This document shows, piece after piece, positions 45,401 to 54,400 of a DNA stretch of 64,000 bases. Source of the DNA: Acanthaster planci (taxonomy: Eukaryota > Echinodermata > Asteroidea > Valvatida > Acanthasteridae); the NCBI RefSeq assembly GCF_001949145.1, contig NW_019091362.1, positions 10,339,637 to 10,403,636 of the forward strand, in the 5' to 3' direction. The notes under the pieces were generated by a model, which saw nothing but the letters and a program-made list of their open reading frames with translations, had not been told where the DNA came from and searched no databases. A program made the translations under genes and the position numbers. Numbering within the stretch: position 1 is the first letter of the stretch; every line of letters starts with the position of its first letter.

Positions 45401-48400
45401 GACTTATTTCTCCATGATACCAACTCTAGGGTCCTTAATTTTGACAACTCTAGAATCCATACGCATGTTTTCTAACTTTCAAACATGATACAAACCCGTC
45501 AGTATTTTCCACCGGCTAATTTTATGTTGAATTTTATTTTGCCCAGTTTTTTACACTTCCAAATAAATTACGAGAATAATATTGACACGAAGAGTGCATC
45601 TATATCCACATCAAAGAAATCAATCCAAATTCCATCCCTGTCACGCTGCACTGTTTAATCTTAACATTTCATTGTGTTTTGTCCAAGCATCTTTAACACT
45701 GCTAATGTGAGAAGCCCGCTTAGTAGGATACAACAGGTCAACCATCCCCAAAGCCTGGCCAACCAGCTGTCAATTCAGCATAGTTGAGGTTAAAAGATTT
45801 GTAAATCCAGGAAGTGTGTGTCAAACAAACACATAAGAATTTATGTTGTCATTTTTTTAGGAGTACCTGGATAGCTGGGAAATCTTTGAAGCCGTCTTTG
45901 CGGTTAGCGAAGATGACTTCCACCATGTACTGGACTCGCTGTTCAATCTGTGCCTCATGAAGGATGCTTCGAAGTCGATCAAAGATGGCTGGAATCAGAT
46001 TAGGACAAACAGAGAGTTATGTCAATGTGAGTTTTAAAAATCGAATCCTAGCAACTTACAGCTACCTCGATGTGACACTTTTTGTAAGTAAATAGCATGC
46101 TAATTCCATTTCATCACATCACCACATCCTCAGAATTTGCAGAAAAAAATCAAACATCTTTTGATGTTTTGCTGAAAGATTTTCGGAATCCTCTAAAATT
46201 TACCTCTGCAGTCAGCCAATGCACATTCTCTGTACTTAAAACAAAGTTAGTATGTGAAATCCCCAAGGCAAAATTACAGTGGCTGGACTACACAATCTTG
46301 AATCAAGCATAACACAGCCAAACCAAATGGCTGACGGTGACATTGCAGTGGACTGACCAATCAGTAACTGAAAGTCACGTCTGCTCTGAGATACATAACT
46401 GTGACGCATTCTGTGGAGGCATACCATTGAGTCCTCTCGGTGAGACTTCTGATAGCTTCACGGCACACTCCTTCAAAAAGCCAATGGTCACCTCCACACT
46501 ATCATTGGTAGGGTTCTCCAACAGAAGGGTCAAGATCTCAAGAGCAATCACCTCATGGGCCTAGGATCAAACACAGTAGGAGAAAAGGAAGCACTTTTAT
46601 CACACGCCTAAAAACCACATTCTGCAAAGGGGTTGTAGTCAGCCAATCTCAAGTCCCCACAAGTCCAGCACACATTCAAGTCATCCAGTCTTTATAAGCC
46701 AAGTCACAATCTATTCAAATGAACTGTGACAAAAGCATACACCTTTGTCATTGTTCACCCTGATACTTATGACTGGTCCTGTGAAAGAGCTTGTGATGGA
46801 CTGACAACATTATTCTGCTTCCAAACGTCATTCTCCTGCCAGGTATAAATGAAAAACGACCACCTTACCACTTGTTGGTTGACCAAGTGTGCGATGAATC
46901 TTGTGGCTGATAGACACATCACTTTGTCGTTGCGGCGGAATCCCTTCTTGAAGTTGATAACCAGACGTTTCAGGATCAGCTCACCATTCTGTGGGAACTG
47001 CAAAGGACCGACAGCAGGCCCACACATACAGAACACAGAAATAAAGAGTGGAGTCAAAACACTAACATTAAAAGTGGCCAGCTTGATAATATCAGGATCT
47101 TCTTAATGCTGCCTTGGCAAATGCGATAGTGCTTCAGCCGACTCTGCTGCGGTCTACAAAAACATTTCACCGGCTGAAATTTGGTCCACTTTGTTTTTCT
47201 TTTCAATAAATAAAACCCACTCTCCTCATTCAGGGGTGTGAGAGGAATATACAGAAAAATAGCTGAAATCCCAAAGCACATACCCTTGGGTGCTTAGGGT
47301 TAATAGAAAGAGTTACATATACGGGCAACACTGATTTCCCTTCAAATATTACAACAGCCATCAGAAAGTGAAAACATGTCCTAAAAGTGAAAAATAGCTG
47401 AGAAAATTCCGAAGTATTTATAGAAAACCGTTTTTTTCAGAAAAGTCTCATAGGTTTGTGCACAGAGTCATGAAGTGTTGTGCGTGCATGGAACTCTTTC
47501 CAAATGAAAAAAAGTGAAAATCCTCTAAAAAGCTGAGATTTCACACCCGTCAATAGGATATTTCAAATAAGCTGAAACATTTCCAATTTCATTAATGTTT
47601 GGACATTTCAAAACTCTTCTGTTAAGAAGAAATCTTCTGCTAGAGATACCCACAACTGTTGATTCGGCTATGCATACGATTTTTACAAAAAGAGACTACG
47701 TTTCAAAGTCCAGTCTCAAAAATATGTGGCTAATCATCACATTTCAGTTTAATATGCCATGAGGCATCAAAACTCAAAATTACACAACCATGTCACTGTT
47801 ATTAACATAACTTGCCCTGTTATTTCATTGTCAATCTGAAAACATGACTCAAAGACCATACTCGTACACAAGTAGCAGCTGCATTGTGTTTATATATAAA
47901 CCTTTACCGTGATGCTGCCACGTTTGTCCTGATCCATGTAGACCCACTGGCAAAAGTAATACAATTTCACATATTGATAAGAGGACCAAACTATTTTCCC
48001 CCTTAGCTTCAGTTTAGTTAAATTGGCATGAATGGTAGAAAAGCAAGATGGCTGCCCCATGATAGAGGTCTATACGGTCATACCTTGCAGTTGACAATGG
48101 CTACCAATGCTGCAATGACGTGGGTAAATGTAGGCGAAGCGGCCTGGGCTTGTATGACAGAACGAGCCAGCAGGCCCCTGCAAAGAGGAAACAAAAACTA
48201 AAAAACTGACAGGCAACTCACTCCATGACAACCGTAGCAACATCAAGATCCCAAATGACAGCAGTATAATTCCATGGTATAATTCCACATCTAATAGGCT
48301 ACCAAAGTCCAGACAATAAAAAATGAGAATTCTCCAGAGACTGTGGGCTGCGTATGAAAAGGAAGAGAGTTTTTAGCAAGCAACAATCCTTGCTGCAGCA

Positions 48401-51400
48401 CATCAAGCACAATGAACACGTTCACTTGTGTCTGCCAGAGTTCCCGATGTAAGTTTGGAAATCTGTTAACATATTCATCTCAGCACCAGGCATGTGGCAC
48501 CAGTGGGGTTAACCACTTGCTGCCGGGTGCTTTTAAAAAGGCAGTGCACACATACGGGAGATTTTTAATATTTTCAGTTTCCAGAATTCTTCAAAAATTC
48601 ATTGTTTCATTTAATTGACATTTACATCCACACGAATGACTGTTTGGTGGCTACTCTAAGCTGACAGGCAACCTTCATTGACTCCTGAGTATTTCAGCCA
48701 GGACTGCTGCCTTGTAAAGAGAGCCTAGAATTGTGAGGTGTTGTGTAATTTCCTTTGTCCCCAGTGAATGCGAGTGGTGTCTTTTCAAACACGACTGGAT
48801 TGGCATGCAGCGGTGCTGCGTCGCTCATCAATGGGGCCCTGGAGTGGATGACCATTGCATTATTCAATAAGGCTTACCTCCCCCTGACAATGTTCAGCTG
48901 CAGCAACTCCTGAATGATGTTACTGATGTTGGACACGTTGGTCTTGTTAATAAGACCATTGATGCTCTTCTTCAATGCCTCCCAGGCCAGACGCTGGTAG
49001 GCTGCGCTGGTAGGGGAAAACAGGATAAGGACAAAATCATTTCAGGCTTTGATCAGGTAATCACTTGCTACAATAGAGAAAAAACAAATTAGGAACTGGA
49101 ATTGACTTTTGGATATTTTTGGTCTAGTTACACAGGGCTTCTGGTCACTGAAAATGGACCCGCCATATTGGAACAGTGTCCAATCAACAAGGTGCTGGAT
49201 GATCAAATGGTTCTCCTGAAATTGGGTATCACTGAAGCAGGTAAGCGCTTGGTTTGTAACTGTACACCATATTATGCTGTCATTCAACCAGACCGTGAGG
49301 CTTCAACTGTTAATTCTTTATCAAATGGCGTAATGATCACCACATGTCTGGTATGGTTGTTGTTTAATATCATGCCGATCTAGCACTAGGTACTGTTTCA
49401 TGTTTTCTCATACTTTTTGTCATTTACCAAAGTTTTAAAGGCATGACCACTACCAAAATATTGTGCACGGCATTGCAGTTTTTTGAACAACTGATGTACA
49501 TCACATCATATGGGTCAGTGAATAAAATATAATGTTGCTGGCTCTATTTGAAATGGCAAGCTACTCTAGCTTTGTTTTCATATTCTCTGTAAGAGCAAAA
49601 TGATGACAGCAACTAAGCCAAACAAAAAAGGGCAGAGGTAAGATTCTTGCATGTACCTGGATTTATCTGTCATCTGCTCCTGCATCATCCGCAGCTTGGC
49701 TGGCGGGATGTAAGCCCCACCCGTCTTGCTTTGCAGGGGCGTGTCTATTGTCTCTTTCTTAGTTTTCTTAGAGGCGGGCTGCTCGTCGTCTGGCTCCTTT
49801 CGACTCGGCTCTTCCTGTCTGTCTCTCCATCTGGCGCTTTGCCTGCAGATGTCACAATCAAGAGGAAACTCTGGTAGACATGGTTGAGATTACACCGTAG
49901 GCTTGTGGGTGGTGGACTGGGCGACATGATTCACAGACGAGTAGCATTGCAAGTAGGTGCAAAAGTTCGGTTCGGGTTCAGTTCGGACATATTTGAAAAT
50001 TTTTGGTCGAACTTTGATTCGGTTCGTGTTCCAACACGCACACACATCAACATATACAATGCATATTGAGACATAAAAGAGCATGCTACGAACATGCCGT
50101 GTATAGTACGTCTGTGTGTAAACTACGTCAATAAAAGCAATGAATCTCCTCTACATCCCCATCCACGAGCAACTTCCATGAGAACATAATTTTTTTTAAA
50201 ACTGTTTCCCCAAAGTTTGTTTAGGAGTTAAAATTCCATAAAAAGTCACCGTCGGAGGTGTGAAAGTTTTCAACCGTGTTTTGCCGATCAAAGGCAGTTG
50301 TGTTTGGCCTGACTCAACAAAACAATCGTAGGATATGTGAAAACAGAAAAACAGCATGCTCAAATGGGAGTCACCAACTTTACAGGATATACATGTAAGA
50401 TCAAATTTCGAGTGAATTGTGTTTTGGTTATTTTTCATGAAACACATTCAACTGCCAAACCATGGCTTTCCATGTATTCAAAGAAGAACCTTGGTATCAA
50501 GTCAGCATTCTTTCCCAGGATGGCGCCCACATGGCCGAAGGGGCAATTTTCCATCAGTCTTTTGTGAACGGATAACGGCATTTTGTTATTTGAGATTTGC
50601 AAACAACTTAGAGATCTGGCAAAATTTCATTATAAGATATTCACACTACTACTGTGATCAAACGTGATCAACGAAAGGCAGGTTGGGCCACTGCGCAAAC
50701 CAAATCTTGTCACATGCCCACGCTGGAGCGCTGCACCTGCAGGCCTGGCAAAATTAGTTTTCCCTCCAATCAAGAATGAGTCCGATTGTGATCAGCATCC
50801 AATCAAAATTTGTTTTACACGGCCATTCATGACGTCATTGGCCTAATATGGAACTGGAGGGCATGGCTATCGGAGATTGGCAAACATAACACTAAATCTG
50901 AATATACATATACATAAGCACAATTGGATGTAGTGAGAATTTAGAATTGTTGTGCAGCATAAATGCTGTACGTTGCATATTCTCAGTTGATTATTGGTGA
51001 ATTCTCACCACATGGTTTTTACAACCATCGCATGCTACGGGGCCATCATAAGTTTACTGTACATATATGTACATGTACAGTACATTTATTATCCATTTTT
51101 CGTTGTGTTTGCTTTTTTATCCCGTTTTCTTGCATGCATTCCGTGCGCTATCAATGTCATGCCATATTTAAGCCAGACATCCAAACTGACCAGTTTGGTT
51201 TGATTGAAAAGTTCCATGTTCGACAATTTTTGGTTCAGTGCGGCGGTTCGGCTGTAGCACTACTGACAAGGTTCTGACAGGCCACGGACTGGGTTGCTGG
51301 GTGCCACAACAGGCCATAGACCTGATTGTGGGCCACTATAAACTGGTTTTAAAAAGTGGGAATAGGGTGGTCATGATAAGCCATAGTTTTGGTGGTGGCA

Positions 51401-54400
51401 AAGTGTGGACATAGCTAGAATAGGACGTAGACAAAATAAACACTACAGGCAATGGACTGGGTTATAAGAGACCATGGGTTGGCTTATGGTACACAACAGA
51501 CTGTGGTATGGCTGGCTATGAACAGGGGTATGGTAGGCCCTGGGACTTGAGACAATGGGGGTGGCTGACGGCAGTCCGTGGAATAGGATCTGAGAGACCG
51601 TGGTGCGGTTTAGGGCAGGCCATAGCCTGAATTATGAGCGGCTGTGCATAGGGTGATGACAAACCACCAGCTGAGTTGCATAATTCCACTGAATTTTATC
51701 ATGTCATGTTTCAAGGCTACTGAAGTTGAAGTCTTACTCTTGAAGGGTCTTGTTTCGGTCCTGCTTGGAACGCTTCTCCTGGGCCTTCTCAAACCGGCGC
51801 TTACGGAAGTTCCTCTCAGCTTCCCGGTAATCCTCATCACTATCAGGTTCCTTTCTCCCTCTGTCTCTATGACTGTGTCTGTCTTGGTGCCTGTCTTGGA
51901 TTCTTCTGGAGTCCTCCGAATGTTTGCCCCTAGGTCAATAAAACACGTGCATAACAATTAGCAAGTTACTCTCATGAAACCTGAGCACGGGACATGATGT
52001 TATGAACAAGTAACACATCTTACAGTGTGCAGCGTCGAATTCAAGATCAAGAGAATTCGAGCCACCTCTTTCAGTAATAAATCTCCCAATACTGGCCAAC
52101 CATATATGCAAAGTATGAGAGAATAACGCTTCACTGGCTTGGTGTGCAACTTCAATCACTTATTATATACTTGGGGACCATTACAGGACACATGATTATT
52201 TGACATCTGCATTGAGTACATCGGCACACAGCCATGACAGCATGATGCCTTCCAAAGTGCAGTATACATGTATGTACAATGTACACAATGTGGTAACTAC
52301 AGGTCTAGCATGTCAACAGGCTTCTGTCTCTTACCTCTTACGCTCTGGTGAGACCCTTTTTCCGGGCTGTCTCTCACCCCGTCTGTCACTGTCTCCATCA
52401 GTTTCCTCATCAGTGATTTCCCCACTCTCTGGGGAGTCGGGCCTGGACTGTCGCTTGATGGTGGTGCCAATCACGCTGCGGAAACGACCTCTGGAGTCAA
52501 AGTCCTCTCTAACCGGGGAAAAAGCAAAGAACAAAACTCATGCCTAACAGATCAGGGTAGGTTTTTTTTTAAGCTTGTCTGCAACCTTAAGAGAGCCCCA
52601 ACTGTATTTGTCTCACAGTGGAAACAGAGCACCTTCTCCAATCTCCAGAAATCTTGGCAACACAGTCACAAATTGAATTAAAACTTGACATGGTTATCAA
52701 TTTACAATGGTCTTAGAATGAGACCTTTTCCCTGTTTTGTTCACACACAAGAAATTTTTTCACCATCGTGTATTCAAAAAGTTGCATTTGGGGAGAGCAG
52801 TTGGTCTAAATTTATTTTACCCTGGCTTCAAAGTATGCACAAGTCATTATCTAACATAACAAAGGCTCTGCAAGTCCTTAAGGTAGCAGTGATTTATACA
52901 ATAATTTTTGAAAAGGACACTTCAGAGTAATTTTTGATAAAGACCTTTTGGCACGCAAAAAACTGCAGATGGGTAGGCTCGGATTTGGTAGAGTTGAAAC
53001 AAATGAGGCCCTTGAAAACCAATAAATTCTTTCAGTTTTTGTTTTTCCTCATTCTTTTGATAAGTGCAAGTAAAGCGCATCTGTCTCTCAGTTGTGTCAT
53101 GAAATCGGTCCCTGACTGGTTCCTCTAAATTTGACAGCAGCGTACCTTTCATAGGAAGCTGATCTATGGCGCCGACGTTCCTCTGTGGGCTTGTGGACGC
53201 GACTTTGAAGTACAGACTTGACCCGTTCAGCACGCCAGGAGTAGCTGTCGTCACTCTCTGAACTGCTATCTTCACTGTCCTGGTAGGCTTGGGGTCTAGT
53301 AGAGACCACAACACAAACACAACTTAATATAGTACAGATGATTATATTGTTCTGATTTCCCAAGTGCAGAGGACGAGTTGTGAAACACTGGAAAATGTTA
53401 TCATCCGATGTCAAACGATTCACAGGTGCCATCAGGATGATCTTGCATTTCAACAACAAGATTCTGAAAAGTATATGTCAATCATACTTTGAAAGAATCA
53501 ACCGACAATGTTCTTCAGGGAGCAAACTGCCCCTCTACATGTACCAAACTGGCTCAGTACAGTAATACAGCATTGATTCATGATATAAAGGTGATAATTT
53601 ATCTAACAGGCCATTTCTTCCTCACCTGCTTGACTTCTTTGTCGGCTCTTGCTGTGGTGGTGTGTCTTCGTCTCGGTACATGTCCTTGTCATCCGGCCCT
53701 ATGGACAGCTCGTCCTCCGACTTATCGCCTGTACTGGAGGTCTCTATATCTGGGGCCTTGATGACGGGTGACCGGTGGCTGGACCTTGTGGAGCCTCTGT
53801 CCTTGGCTGGAGATCTGTGAGTGGCCGGTGGAGGTGTGCTTGGTGACCTGTCATTGATTAAACCAAAAAAAAATAATAAAATGGTCCTTTTGAGTGAAAA
53901 CATATAATAAATTTACAGCATAAATTCAATTTATTACCAATCAATGAAACTGTTAAAGGTGATGTTTGGGGTTTTTCACCAGACACCTGCATGATTGGAT
54001 CCATTACTAAAACATTATCAATTCAGTCTGATTTATTCAATCTTATCACTTAAAATAAACACTTCCTTTTAAATGGTGTCAGACCAAACAACTAAAATTT
54101 CTTTGGCCAAAACCTCCAAATTTTTAGATTTTAATTCTTTCAATAATGCCAAACAAAAAATTACTTGTGTTTCCTGTTACTATTTCCTATTCCTAAAAGC
54201 AAATCAGGGTGGTTGGTTGGGTAAAATATAATTTTTTTACTCTAAATTTTTGTAGCCCAAAAATTACGGTTGGATGATGGTCTGTATTTTTTGGGGGGGC
54301 GCATATATTTGTAACAGGTGCCAAGTCAGATTAATACTGTACATGTGCATGTCAATATTACATATCAGCACCGTGACTGAGTAGTAAAGCAGCTGGTTGT

